From assembly GCF_023101765.2 (NCBI RefSeq), contig NC_064234.1:3410001-3474000 (forward strand): a stretch of DNA of 64,000 nt. The letters are read 5' to 3'. The notes below the pieces were generated by a model, which was not told the origin of the DNA, did no database searches, and saw only the letters and a list, made by a program, of their open reading frames with translations. Positions 11,823-24,155 of this stretch are shown here, in pieces; positions within the stretch are counted from its first letter, which is position 1; each line of letters opens with the position of its first letter. Both the position numbers and the translations under genes were made by a program. Source of the stretch: Spodoptera frugiperda (lineage: Eukaryota > Arthropoda > Insecta > Lepidoptera > Noctuidae).

Positions 11823-13178
11823 AACATTTTATAGAATGAAATATAAAGTCTTTACGTTAAAGACTTAATGTAGAAATTATGGTTGGCTTACCCGTTAATG
11901 AAGCGTTCTCTAGTTGTAATTATTTGCATTGAAGCATTAGACATGTTATATAATGCGAACTAATTAATACGATCTTAGTGCAAGCGTTAGATCTCTGTCA
12001 ATATTCACTTAATTATAATTAGGAGCTTCAGGCAACGATCGGCACGTTGTGTCTACACACGGATCTATCTGACGACCTAATTTAGTGCATTAGTGCATAA
12101 ATCAAATTCTATTATGTATGTTGTATGTATGTACGTATGTATGGGATATTATATAAATCTATACATAAATATATATATAAAACTATACAGGAGTCTTTGA
12201 TGTCCAGATCAAATGAAATAAAGACAAGACGACGAATATTTCTAAAATAACAACTATTTTCTCCCTAACAATATCTAGCTGTGATTTGCAGTTTTATTCG
12301 TGTGCATTCCTGGTCAAATACAATTTGCAGCACCTATATTGTTGGCGGCTAGAACAGCCCGCGTCAGCAAATATATGAAATGTTTATTAGATTTCCGGCT
12401 TCTGTTTGTTTGTAGTGTTATTGCGAGTCCCGTGCAATGGCTGCGTGTTTCAAAGCGGATCTACAAAGCAAATATAAAGAAATGAAAATGCACTTAGCTT
12501 TTATTTCATATCGCGAGGCAGATGAATTTAAATGTTTTATTAAAACAAGCGTATGAAGGGGAAGTCAAGGAGATTGCCGGGAGATTAAATACATTTAAAT
12601 TATGAACACGATGGGGATATTGTGTGTTCTATAGTTGTATTTATTTTAAGTTAAAAGAATGTTGAGAACAACTACTACATGATGTATGCATTTGTGACTT
12701 ATTCATTACTTATTTATCTAGATACACCACAAACATACTTAACAAACGCTTTAACAATGCTGTATCACGTGTTTCGTGAAACATAAAGCGCATTACAAAT
12801 GGCAGCACATAAGTAATTGTCAAAACCATATCCCCGTGGAGCTGCTCACCATTAATTAAATTCACAATTTATGAACGCATTTAAACGTCAAGACTAATTT
12901 AAGTACAATTCGTTTTTAATTTACAAACATTAAACACGAGCAGAAAGACGCACTCGACATAATTGGAAGCTTTAATTTCATTGTACCACGTCCTAAACAA
13001 AGTAATTACATTCGCCGAACAATGCCGACATGCTAATTATATCTTTTCATTATTAATATAGCCATTTATTTTTATACCTTGAAGCCTAAAATACTGGCTA
13101 CTAGATCTAAAATTGTAGTAAACGCAAATAAATACATAATTATACTATTCTGTGTAGAAAGATGAAGAATGAACTTAT
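11823..13178. other. Non-coding AT-rich stretch
   Basis: Contains a degenerate (ATGT)n run at about 12115-12145. No gene recognised. Confidence 0.5.
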
Positions 13179-13191
13179 ACGTTTACCAACC
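13179..13191. repeat. Target-site duplication, left copy (SINE 2)
   Basis: ACGTTTACCAACC, matched by ACGCTTACCAACC at 13342-13354 with one mismatch. Confidence 0.8.
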
Positions 13192-13341
13192 GGACTGCGG
13201 ACTGCCTAGCGGGTTTACCGGGGCTCCGGCTCGAAAAGCAGGAGTATGAACGGGGTGGTTTTAAGTCAGTAAGAGTCTGACACTCCCTCTCACCTTGCCT
13301 AAGGCGGGAGAAGTCATTGGATGATTATCCCGCCTTCAAAA
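13192..13341 (+). mobile_element. Noctuid-type SINE, plus strand, apparently full length
   Basis: A 150-bp element with GC-rich head (GCCTAGCGGG, ACCGGGGCTCCGGCTCGAAA, AGCAGGAGTA), core TTTTAAGTCAGTAAGAGTCT, CTCTCACC, GGCGGGAGAAGTCATTGGAT and a short A-rich end. The 13-bp duplication on both sides with one mismatch defines both ends and shows retrotransposition into this site. Core and tail are shared with the minus-strand copy at 11428-11592. Confidence 0.85.
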
Positions 13342-13354
13342 ACGCTTACCAACC
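13342..13354. repeat. Target-site duplication, right copy (SINE 2)
   Basis: ACGCTTACCAACC, partner of 13179-13191. Confidence 0.8.
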
Positions 13355-16300
13355 AATACCGTTATTTAACTAAGATCATACATAACACCGCTATAATTAG
13401 TCAGCTTATGTAATCCATTTATGTGAATATTATTCAAGCAGTGTGTTAATTACGCACGTGTAGTGTTAAATTAGTAAAGTAAGCAATATGCGCGCAGACT
13501 TGTTGCCGACATTACGACTTACATAGTAATCAAGTTATTTGAAGACGTGTTTATAGCCGCGGTGGGAGGCTGTACATTCATCTCACATTTTGTTACGCGA
13601 ACGAGCCATGTTAGGCATCATTCTCTAGAATATAAATTGTAGGCATAAATAATTTTGAATTATATAAATACAAGCAGTGCTGCTTTATGTTTGTAATTCA
13701 TTAAATTGTTGATTCTACTAAAATATTGTCACAGCTACTTAATAGAAAGATTTATATCTTTGTTTCGTATTCACAAAGCTAAAATACAAATAGATGTTTA
13801 ATTCTTGTCTATGTCTAAGAACCAAATATTTTACATTTGGTAACAATATAATTTTACTTTCGCATTCGTAATATTAATTTAATGTAACTGGAAGTGGCGT
13901 GAACTAACGTATACTTCGTTTGCATAAAGAACGTGCATACTTAGAAACTTTCTGAATTTTCTACTACTTGTAGAGCGTAACAGAAAAGACCAAGTTATGA
14001 GAGTAAAGTCACGAGCTTAGCGCTAGTGTGCCTCCGCCCTAACTTGTATGCAAAGTTAGGCACGTAAATATAAGCGCACGATTATTTTCAAAACTCATTT
14101 TGGCTTCTCATCGTTTTAAGTTTAAAAATGCAATCTCATCACAAAAGTAATTTTCCAGCAACTATCGCCACGCAACAACAACTTCATCTCGAATGGAATA
14201 ATTAGTTGGAAGATGTAGAGCGGCCATGTTATTGTATAACAGTCTGGTACCTTCTCCCTTTGTGACGACAACACAAGTAATCTCCTTTATAAAAACTAAT
14301 TGATGTCATTATCAACGTGTATTTAATTAAAGAAAACAATTCATTTAATTAGCGTCGCCCGCTCTATTGTTTCAGCGAATAAAGTTTCGCGACAATCGCG
14401 GGCCGGTCAAAAACCTCTGAAACACGTTTTTGTGAAACTTACGACCTTATGTTATAATGTACAGAGTTGAAACTAAGTTGGCAAGAGAGTTGTACAATGT
14501 ACCCCAACAAGGCCGAGACGACTTTGTTCCGGGTCCCAAGTTTCCATATTGGGACATTTTTTGCGCACTTTGTGTCAAGCGACAGTTTCACTTTAAAATG
14601 AAAATGTAATTCATTTGTGACTAAAATTCTGCAGAGTCAGAGTTATTTGAAATTAATCCGACAAATCTAGATAAACGCTATAAATCCCAGAATAGTGTTT
14701 TGTTTGACTGTGGTCGATGCTATCTCGGGATAGATTTGTGACCATTACTTTAGCCAATATTTAGATCAAAGTGTAATTTAAATCAACTTCTACGATTACA
14801 TTTTGAGTCTCCATTTAGAAATCTAAATCGGTCCTCAAAATAAAATATTTCACATTTGAAAATAGCCCAATCTTAACAAGGCAAAAATTGTAAGTGTTGC
14901 CTACTGACTAGTGTGAGGCGTACAATGGGTGTCCACAGCAGGGCACGACATCTGGCCTAGATCTTGTTGTACAAATATTCCATTAGCATGGAGATGGGTC
15001 GCCTGGTCGACCGGCCGGCCCCATCGAGTGTGTGTGTGTGTGTTTACACATGTACTCAATGTATCAAGTCATAACAAGGAGGTCGCCGGGTTAAGTTAAT
15101 CTCGAGCTACGTATATGTGAGAATTGATTTATTTCTCTTCACAAAGAATTGAGAAATGAAATGTTTCAGCCTTTGACAGAATTTCACAAGTAACTTTCAT
15201 ATTTCTCCAACAACGTATTGCTAATATCGCGAATGAGAACGACAGCTGTAAAGGCGACAATATGTGCCTGCTATGCGGGAAGGAATGTGTTTGAGAATTG
15301 CTTAACCTTTTCGGTTCGTTCTACAATTGCCTTTCGATACAAAGGATCTGTAAAGCAGCGAGCTCCGATATTGCATGCAAGTTGTGCTGCAAACTGTTTG
15401 TAATGATTTTATTTTTCAAGGATTTCTATTTATTTGGCTCCTCAGTATATGTTTGTTTGTCTGAAATACCACTTTGATTGTTTGATTTCTTATACCCTTT
15501 TAATATTAAGATATTTGTAGCAACTTTACTGTAATCTGAAATCTTTAGCATGAATATACAATGTAGATACTAACTATAAACTCTCAAGCAATTTACTTAA
15601 ACTATATCTATACAAAGTCACGTTTTGTATCAACAGAGGATAAATAAAGATAATAATAAATGCATGAAATTAGCAGACATCGCAATCCCGGTGCTGTTAG
15701 CTCTTAAACTAAACACAATTTTGCATAAAATCTGCTTCTGAAATACATATTTATTCAAAGCGCATAAAAGATTGTGTTCTAATATTTAAATTAAAGTCAA
15801 ATGCAAAATATATAACTTTAATACATAGAGTTAATAGTAAAAGTAGAATGGACATCACGCCTCTTGGCTTTCGAAGGGCTAAGCAAAAGTATTTAATTTA
15901 TGTAACACCCACCGATCCCGCTATTATTCCATTAGGTTAAGACTTTAATGTAAGACTAGACACTGTTACTAATTCCTTGATATAAAAAAAGAGAATATCA
16001 AAAAGTCCAATAATATTAACTGAACTGAATGCATGAAAATCGAAGTTTCCCAGCCAAAGTATAATTTTGTTGGAATTAAACGTGGCAAAGTAAGTGCATC
16101 CGTAGATGCGGTATCAGTAGCAGACATCGATGGCCCCCACTTTACACTGGCGGACAAATTAAACGAACACCCTTTTATTGCTAATGAAATTACATTTAAT
16201 TAAACCCCGAGAATTTATCTTTATGAGGTGGGTGTGGCTGAAATTTTGTTTAAAAAGCTATTCACTCTTAGAAGTTGGGAGTAGCTTTTCTATTAGATTT

Positions 16301-16899
16301 GATTAGATTAGACTTTTATTATTAATGTTTGTTTTAATAAACGCTTGCGTGAGGACGCAACATTTCCAACGCAGAATACATATAAAGATAATGGCGTGTC
16401 ATGCCCCGAAATATATTTAATCAACTCGAAAATACCGCACAAGGTATGCACGTGGGTGATAGATTGACAACTTCCCGTGAATGCACGACGAATATTAATG
16501 GAAGCTTTCAATTTGAACCTTTAACATTGTCATTTCTCGGTATTTACATAACATTACCATTTTTGTTAAATTAAACGTCAGGAAAGTAAATGGTCTGTGA
16601 AATTTTAAATTACATCTCACGTGCTCGTTTACTGTTGACATAAAACCTGACATAAAACATCGTTTTATTGTTCAGTATAGTAAGCCATTACCAGAAATAC
16701 TCCACATGTGACTAACTAGTAGGTATCCGAGAGTCACTAATCCAACGGTTGTCTAGATCCAGCTGAAATTGACGTTCGGAATTACGATGAAAATTAATAA
16801 GATTCCAGGTAACGTTTCATAAAAACTCCAATATAGGGACGTAGGTAATAAAAGCCAAACAAAATGAGCTGTCTGTCTGGACCTCTGTCCGACGACTCA
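13355..16899. other. Non-coding AT-rich stretch
   Basis: No exon recognised. A short (GT)n run lies at 15028-15043 immediately after CCGGCCGGCC. Confidence 0.5.
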
Positions 16900-17130
16900 T
16901 CAAATCTGAGCAACGAGCGCGCGTGGAGTGAGTACCGTCAGGCACGGGGCGTCGAACATGTTCAGTCGTTCAGCGCGCGCGTACTTGTGTCCGCGAGTGT
17001 ACTGCCCGGTGCATATTGTTGCGGTGTTGCGGTGTTGCCACAAGTTGCGCGCGTTAACAAAGTGCGCACAACGAATGCTGCCGCGGCACCTGCTTACTAT
17101 GTATAGTCTCGTCGCAGACGTAGCCTAGGG
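16900..17130. other. GC-rich, CpG-rich island
   Basis: Rich in GCGCGCGCG and GTTGCG runs, in sharp contrast to the flanks. Two overlapping plus-strand frames (80 and 66 codons) cover it, but neither shows a domain. It could be a promoter, an untranslated first exon or an enhancer; the sequence alone does not decide. Confidence 0.35.
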
Positions 17131-18107
17131 CTACTCCCACAAATCATATTTTATACAAGGATGCTCATGTAAATTGGTTTAGATACCACTTTGTATTCCA
17201 ACGAAAGTAGTCTGAAGTTAAAGAAGCTTATTATTTCTCCGGAGAATTAACGTCTAGTCTAGTTATTATTTACTATAGTCTGGTCGAAGCAATTATTTTT
17301 ATCGGAAGAGCGAAGTAATTGGATTTTGTTCAACAAGATCTATGATTGTTCTAGAAATGACTTGGCGATGTTGTTACGAGGTGATTACTAGGATAGTTGC
17401 TTCACTTTAATTATTTAAATATACATTTATAGGTATATTAATTAATAACTTGTATCTAAAATATCGCGAGAGCTACAGACATACTCAGAACAGAATTATT
17501 AATGAGGCAGACAAGTAATGAAATGTTAGTTAAAATCAATGTAACATTCTTATTGCAAAATAAATAATTGATTCCATGAAACGTTAATATTTTCTAAAAT
17601 ATATTTTACAACACACATATATTTGTAGGGTAAAATCCATTATAAAATTAAATAATGTAATATATTGACGTACGTAGTGTCGTGTCAGTAGTAAAATCGT
17701 CGAATATATACCAAAGCTTGCAACCTGGCTTCGAGTGAGCCTGCTAATTGCGGCCTCCTCTTATTACGGCACCTCTCGCCCGCCAGCCGCAGCCACTACG
17801 CCACGTCGATACAAACCGCACCGTGCACGCCGCGTACACGTTCTAGTTTCTATCATGCCGTAATTTGTACTGATCTGTTTACGTTATCATTTTACCATTA
17901 CTTGATAATAATTTCCTTAAAATATTAGTTAACTAATTAAGTACTAAAATAAATTAGTATTAATAACTCTAGAAAATTAATAGTCGTGTGTGCAAAGAAA
18001 AAAACAGTACTATGAATATGATGAGTATCTAGATAGAACTTAGGGAATTCAGAAGTTATCTATAAAATTATAAAGAATAAGAAATTATAGAGAAGGCTGC
18101 GTACACG
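17131..18107. other. Non-coding stretch with a second GC-rich patch
   Basis: A GC-rich patch at about 17745-17850 (CTCGCCCGCCAGCCGCAGCC and following). A perfect 14-bp palindrome ATTAGTTAACTAAT at 17924-17937. No gene recognised. Confidence 0.45.
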
Positions 18108-18172
18108 TACAGCGGCGGGGCGGCGGCGGCGGCGGCAACGCGGCGGCGTGGCGTGAGCTCGGCGTGCGGACA
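18108..18172. repeat. GGC-trinucleotide-rich island
   Basis: A (GGC)n run at about 18119-18136 and further CGGCGG units inside otherwise AT-rich DNA. It carries no convincing open frame, so a coding homopolymer tract is not supported. Confidence 0.7.
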
Positions 18173-18736
18173 AATTGGATTCTAATACTAATATCTAAAG
18201 TTGGCTCAGACAAAGCTTAGTCTTCCAGTAATCCGATCAGAAAGGCAGGACGCCTAGCTCCGAATATTGTAGATTTAAGCTAGATTTCTAGATAATAATA
18301 TCACGAATATTTTGACTGGTAGAATAGTTCCTATATGGCATCGTTATTTCAAACTAAGAATCGATTATTGTATATTGCCTAGTTATCTATAGACAGTTTC
18401 CAAATTAGACTTCAAAGCGTTCTACATTTAGCACCGTATTATACTAAACTAGACTAAACAAACAAGCCAGTCAGTCGAAGCCAACATAATACAAATTATA
18501 TTCCGCTTGTAACAAAATTACAACTACATAACACAATATGGCGGATATCCAGTAACAGTATTATTAATAACAGGGTTGTGTTAAACGATTATGCGTAAAC
18601 GTATAATCGTGTAAGCCGGGGTGTAATTAAGACGGGCCGCGGTCACCACCCGCTCTTTGTTCGATCAGTATTGTGTGACCCGGACTATAAGGTTGTACTG
18701 TGAAAGTGATAGGGACACAAGGTTTATTTTATTGAT
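18173..18736. other. Non-coding AT-rich stretch
   Basis: Nothing recognisable. Confidence 0.5.
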
Positions 18737-18989
18737 GATCGCCTCGTTTGCCGAGTTGTCTCGTTGGTCGAGGGCTTGCTCGGCAGTCTCAGGTTCGATT
18801 CCCGGGTAAGTAGTACACGTAGTAGGCTTTTTTTTGGTTTTTCGAAAAATTCGTATTAGTAGTAAGGAGTCTGGAAATGGGTATATGGCAATAGGCTTAC
18901 CCTTTATTGCATAGGACTTATAACATAAATTGTGAAAAGTGGACATTGTAAACATTGTACAGTGGTATTACGTGCCATAATGTACACCA
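18737..18989 (+). mobile_element. tRNA-derived SINE, 3' truncated
   Basis: The head has a polymerase III promoter: A-box-like sequence at about 18755-18767 (TTGTCTCGTTGG) and a near-canonical B box GGTTCGATTCC at 18792-18802, followed by CCGGGT. The body continues with the lepidopteran SINE tail motif resembling AGTGGTATTACGTGCCATAA and TGTACACC. In copies I remember, the tail goes on beyond this point, so the 3' end appears lost. It is not a tRNA gene: no cloverleaf acceptor stem or anticodon arm can be closed around the boxes. No target duplication found. Confidence 0.8.
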
Positions 18990-19704
18990 CTTCGTATTTG
19001 CTAGGTACCTAATTATAATTTTGCATATTAATAAGTACCTAATAACTTTCAAAACAGTACCGACCTGCTACTTAATTAACAAACTACATAACGATTCACG
19101 AAAATTAATTTGAAATTAAGTTTAATTTATACACACATTAATTACTTGGTTAATTAACGCAATGTCAGTTAACATTAACCGCTGGGTTACAGGCGCAGTG
19201 TTGGTGAGTGCAAGAACTTAACGCCGGCGGAGCTAACCAATGCGGAGTTAATCTAGTCGGAGCTGCGGCCGCCGTGTAATGTCAGCGCCACGTGCTGACA
19301 CACTGATGGCAGGAGCGAGCTGATGTATGAGAATATCTTGAATTTTAACCAAAACATGCTATAATGATTGACGTTAATATCTATTAAGTAAGTATACATG
19401 TAGAGAGAGATAGTAATAGGAATTATATGTATCTATAATAAAAAATTAAAATGTCAGATACAAATAATATGCTCATATAATATATAACATAACGTGAATA
19501 TTAAAAATAACTTTGAACTTTTTGTATTTAATTTTATTGTTACTCGCTTTCCGCTTCTTAACATTTCTGAATCCTACCTTATATTTACCATAACAACCCC
19601 TACAAAGTAATATTACTCAGATCTCACTTAGTAGTTACAACCTGCTCAGAGTAATTCCTCAAATAGAATACATCTGCAGGTACTCGACCGTAGCTCGTAG
19701 CCCG
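18990..19704. other. Non-coding AT-rich stretch
   Basis: Nothing recognisable beyond a GC-richer patch at about 19220-19320. Confidence 0.5.
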
Positions 19705-19733
19705 CTACGCCGTAGACACTTGCTACGGCGTAG
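19705..19733. repeat. CTACGCCGTAG / CTACGGCGTAG inverted repeat
   Basis: CTACGCCGTAG (19705-19715), 7-nt spacer, CTACGGCGTAG (19723-19733): perfect 11-bp arms. The same CTACGGCGTAG word occurs twice at 53800-53810 and 53818-53828. Confidence 0.85.
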
Positions 19734-20710
19734 ACAGCTACGCGGTTATCTCTTGAAAGGGGATTTAGTAAATACATTTCTCTTTTGTTTAAGCTATTTT
19801 ATATAAGTGGAATGTTTTGTTATCGGGTTTACCTTTATTTTATTTATTTTTTCTACACTGGGACCACAGAGATAACAATGTGGTCAGATAGCCACTGTAG
19901 TTAGATTTTTTCTGTTCCATTATACGCGTAGTTTTTTTTTCAACAAATGAATAATGTTTGTGCTGTCTAGAATTGTGTTCTCAGGTACTTGAATAACCTT
20001 GGGTTGAGTACCTGTAACATTTTTATAAATGTTTTCTGGGTATCTTGCAGCGTACTAGAAAAAGGAAAAATATTTTATCATGAATTTACTGACTTAATTT
20101 AAAGTGAAAATACATTGTACATGGAAATAATTTTCTACGTTTAACTTGTCTAGCTACAAGTAAATTATAATTAATATATGGATCACGGTAAATCTTATGT
20201 TTAATCACGTTATTCCTTTGAAGATAAATAAAAGCTTCATAGAATTTGCTTAAACCATAAACCTGGTTATTAAATATGAGAAAAGGCTTTACAAAATATT
20301 TCAATTGCTTCAATATTTTTTCAGTTACACCATCAAAAAACAGTTTATATAAAGTTATAAAAACATGTTAGCAAGGATTGAAAAATACGAAATCACAGAT
20401 TTCAATAGACATAATACTTTTAGTAAAAGCTTTTTAATTTCATGTTTATACTGTATATGTATATTTCCAGTTGGATAATACAGCTGTATTTGTGAAACGT
20501 GCGGCGTGCGGCGCGTGTTAACAATTATTCTCCGAACTGATTGCGAGGGAACTGTTCGCAGCCTGCGGTGTGAGGTAATCTGGACTGACACTCGATAACT
20601 TGACAGGAAGAAATTAAACACGTTCGGCGAATACACGAGATTTAAATTACTTTAAAGTATCGGTTTACCAATATTAATTTTCTGTAAATTTCGTTTTTTT
20701 TTTAGTTAAG
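19734..20710. other. Non-coding AT-rich stretch
   Basis: Minus-strand frames of 75 and 93 codons at 20086-20636 show no domain. Nothing else recognised. Confidence 0.5.
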
Positions 20711-20807
20711 AGAGCAAATGAGCAGATGTAACATCTAGTGGACACCCACAATTCTATAAGAAGTACAAGAACGTTGCCGGTGTTGTAAGAATGCAGTCTA
20801 CTCTTTT
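20711..20807 (+). repeat. Lepidopteran interspersed repeat fragment (GAGCAAATGAGCAG type)
   Basis: The order AGAGCAAATGAGCAG, TGGACACCCACAA, ACAAGAACGTTGCCGG resembles a repeat I recall as frequent in Lepidoptera (genomic copies usually read '...tggacacccgcaac...gttgccggcc'). The middle is shortened. Parent element not assigned. Confidence 0.5.
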
Positions 20808-22734
20808 CTAGTAAAGTCAATAATAATCCTTAAAAAAAAAACATTATTTATAAGAGTGATTCTACCAGGTTCCTGTATGAAAAGCTATTTACTCTACATA
20901 TGTGTATACATAAGTGTGTGTGTGTGTGCTCCGTTGACACGAATATGTAATTAATTACATGATTGCGCGACGTGAAAAGGTGAGCTCTGAATGAAGTCAT
21001 TTGCAGCTCGTAATTAAACTGAATTCACTGCAGATTTTATTTAAAAATTTATTTAGCTGCAGCGTGAAACTGGCTGTTCATTTACCACGTACGAGTAGAA
21101 TTTATTTTTATTTTGACTGTGAACATAAGTTACTAAAGCGAGGAAACATAAACATTTTTTAAAATATGTTTAAGCATATTTATAATGACGGTTTATTTAC
21201 ATAGACCAGTTTATTTTTTTAAAAGCGACCCATGAAATGTTATAACGTGTACAAAATCATAAAGTTAGTTTTACCCGTGACTGTAACTTTACTACCATGT
21301 CGCGTCGCGCTATGTACCGCCAACTAACGAGCTCCGAAGGCTGCACATAAATAAAAGCTTTCACTAAAATTTTCAGCTAAAAATTGTTCTCCATTGAAAA
21401 TAAAAAAGTACACCGTAATGATTTATAGTTTCTGTAAAAATTCACTGCAGTGTTAGAATATAGTTTTAAGTTTAAAACTTAAAGCCGTGTGTGCACGGGC
21501 GGGCGTCTTCACAGACACAATATAACTTTAAACTTTGTCTGCTTCTTGGCAATAAAGAATATCATCCTGTTTGAATTAATGGGGGAGGGGCGCTTTTGAG
21601 GTCTTAAAGTTTAAAATATACTTAAACAGCACGGTTCCGGCTCGGCTCTAGCTAACGGGAAACAACGCCACTGCTGAGTTGTTTCGTATTGTGGTGACAG
21701 CTAGCTGTCATTGTGCTTACGACGTGCCGACGGCGAGCTGCAAGCGCGCGATGCGATGTTGTTTCGCTTGCGCCTGGCGCCGCGGATCGCTGTCGGTGAT
21801 TACTAAGCACGCGGGCCGCTTGCTATGTACATTGTTGTTCTCCGTTTTTGAACATTTTTATATTATTTAGTTGTTCTTACAGAATATGTAAAAAATAGTC
21901 CCACCTGCAGGTATATGTGTACTTCTCATTCCTTTGTTTATATGTTTCAGCCGTCGCACTCCGGTGCAGCACCCGCTTTAAGTTTGCTCGCATTTACATA
22001 CGTTTAGGTGTGAGCCGAACACTAGATGGATTTAAAGCAGAATTTTGCATTTTTATACGAAAATTACTTTGAAACTAAATTCGCTTGGAGCTCAGTACTA
22101 TGTCATAGACAAAGATTTTAAGCTTAAATTTATGTGTATTACACAGCTATTAATTTTAGAAATTGTCTTCTAAAGAGATTATTTGAAATTGAAATGGTGA
22201 TATGGAAGGTGTGGGCGGTAACGTGCTGAATATATTATGTATGTATGAATATTATCATCGTTCACTCTTAAGCTTAAGCATTGGTTTACAGTGGAAACGA
22301 GATTTCACAGAAATTACTATAATATACTTACGTAGGAGAGGAAGATTCCATTCTAAGACTGTTCATATTCTATTAATATGCCTCAATATTTAATCAAACT
22401 TCATTTATAATCATGACTGTATTCTAAAATACATAAATCCTTAGATTAAACATTAGTACTGATTGATTATTATTCATCAGTGAATTTTAAAATATATTCC
22501 AACGACTTTCAATAAAAAAACCTCTTCATTAAATTAACGGTCTTTACTACCTAATTGCGGAAAATTTTCTCCACTATAGTAGTAATATAGAGAAGTTCAG
22601 GCATAAGTTGGTCATTAAAATGCACGGCCAGGACTCGCCACTGGTAAGTGCAATAATAAAAAGTGTAACAACTTTTAACTGCTTAAGTTTGGTAGCTTGC
22701 GTGGCTATTGACTGCATACTTCGCTAGTAACTTA
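20808..22734. other. Non-coding stretch
   Basis: A (GT)n run lies near 20915-20929. A perfect 9-bp inverted repeat TTTAAGTTT/AAACTTAAA with one-base spacer lies at 21465-21483. A GC-rich patch at about 21720-21820 gives a 63-codon frame without a domain. Confidence 0.5.
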
Positions 22735-24155
22735 CTTGGAACTAGTTACACGGGCTCACTGTGAATACCAACCAGAAGGAAAATAAATCTTCCATCCAGT
22801 GGAACTTTGTGTGCAACTGGAAAACTGTTAGTTTCAATTGCTTACTGTACTGGGTGTGTTTGTATAGTATTTACTAGATTTTATTGAAATTAATTGTTGT
22901 AATTACAGCTTATAAGTAATTTTGACCGTGAACGTACTGTTAGTTTGATTGAAAAGATATATATCATTTTCATTTTCATTATACTTAGGTAATTTTATTT
23001 TGGTAACTGTTGATAATAAAAATGCTAAAGCATAAAGCACTTTCATAGCACACATTTAAAAAAAGCTATGTGCACCATTGAATAAGATTGGCAAATACCA
23101 AACGCATCACACATGTCAGGTGGAAAAGCATCCTTATACTGGTATACATCTCAGCCTCAAATATTATTTATGTATTTTATTTTGTTATTATTTCGTTCTA
23201 ATATATTATGTGTTATTACGTAACAGTAGACAAATGCATATAATCAGAAAGCTCCGAATAAGCTAACAGTTATATGTGTTATTGTGAGTACCATAAGAGA
23301 TAGACATTTGCTGTCGTGGATATAATTTTTAAAAAATTTTAAGGAGAACATTTCCGTCATACATTATTTCTGTGTATTTTATACCATTAACTGCACACGC
23401 GACGGAAGCTTAAAAAATTAGTAAGTTCTGGTTTTTCCAACATTTCCCTTCACTGTTCAGGCTAAGCTATTGATCGTAGCGTGATGAAAAGTTATACTAT
23501 ACCCTGCCCACGGAGTATGAAGAACATCGTAACTAAGTTTCGTTGACATCTGCATCGAGTAGGTTTTGACCTCTATAAAGCATCAGACAGACAGACTACA
23601 GACACACATTGACATTTCAGACAGACAGACAAAAAATTTTCTGATGTATTTTTGACCTTTACACTCAGTGACATTCTATGATATTTTCATGCCAAACCCC
23701 TCTTTTGTTTAGTTATAAGTTTGTGTATTTAATGAATCTAAACTATGCAAAGCCTTGATAAGTAAAATTAGATTTTCTTGTATGACTATGACATGAGTAT
23801 CGTCGGAGTTAAAGCATTCTAAGTCGGTTCACTCAGTTCTATGCCTATTTTCAAGTAGAATTTAATAGCACTTATTAAAAAGGCCTAAAATAAACCTTTC
23901 AATTTAATCCTTTTGTGTTAGTATGATATCGATAAATAAATCGTGAATAAAATCACCACCCGCACCATACATACGCTTACGAAGCGTGGCTTCTGTTACT
24001 ACCTAAGTAATTTGTCAGCCACTAAGTCTTAGAGACACAATTTATAAGGCAATTAAAATCGTAGCAACCCGAGGCAATATGAAGTAAGCTCTGTCCTCGG
24101 CTAGTCGTGGTATCATTTATATGGTGGTGTATACTGAGCTCATATATAGACTCTC
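22735..24155. repeat. Tandem array unit 1 (~1.42 kb)
   Basis: Unit 1 of a degenerate tandem array. Shared words with unit 2 include CCAACCAGAAGGAAAATAAA (22768 and 24190) and GACATGAGTATCGTCGG (23790 and 25130), all in the same order. The unit contains an RTE-type LINE tail (23501-23640). A frame at 23078-23266 is not conserved in unit 2, so I see no coding unit. Confidence 0.8.
23501..23640 (+). mobile_element. LINE 3' tail with CAGA-type repeats (RTE-like), within array unit 1
   Basis: The order ACCCTGCCCACGGAGTATGA, AGAACATCGTAACTAAGTTT, CCTCTATAAAGCAT and repeated CAGACAGACAGAC resembles the 3' tail of lepidopteran RTE-like LINEs. In unit 2 the equivalent stretch (about 24860-24975) keeps only scattered words and has lost the CAGA repeats. 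Confidence 0.5.

Noticed and set aside
18755..18802. Possible tRNA gene
   Set aside because: A and B boxes are present but no acceptor stem or anticodon arm can be formed, and SINE-type sequence follows.
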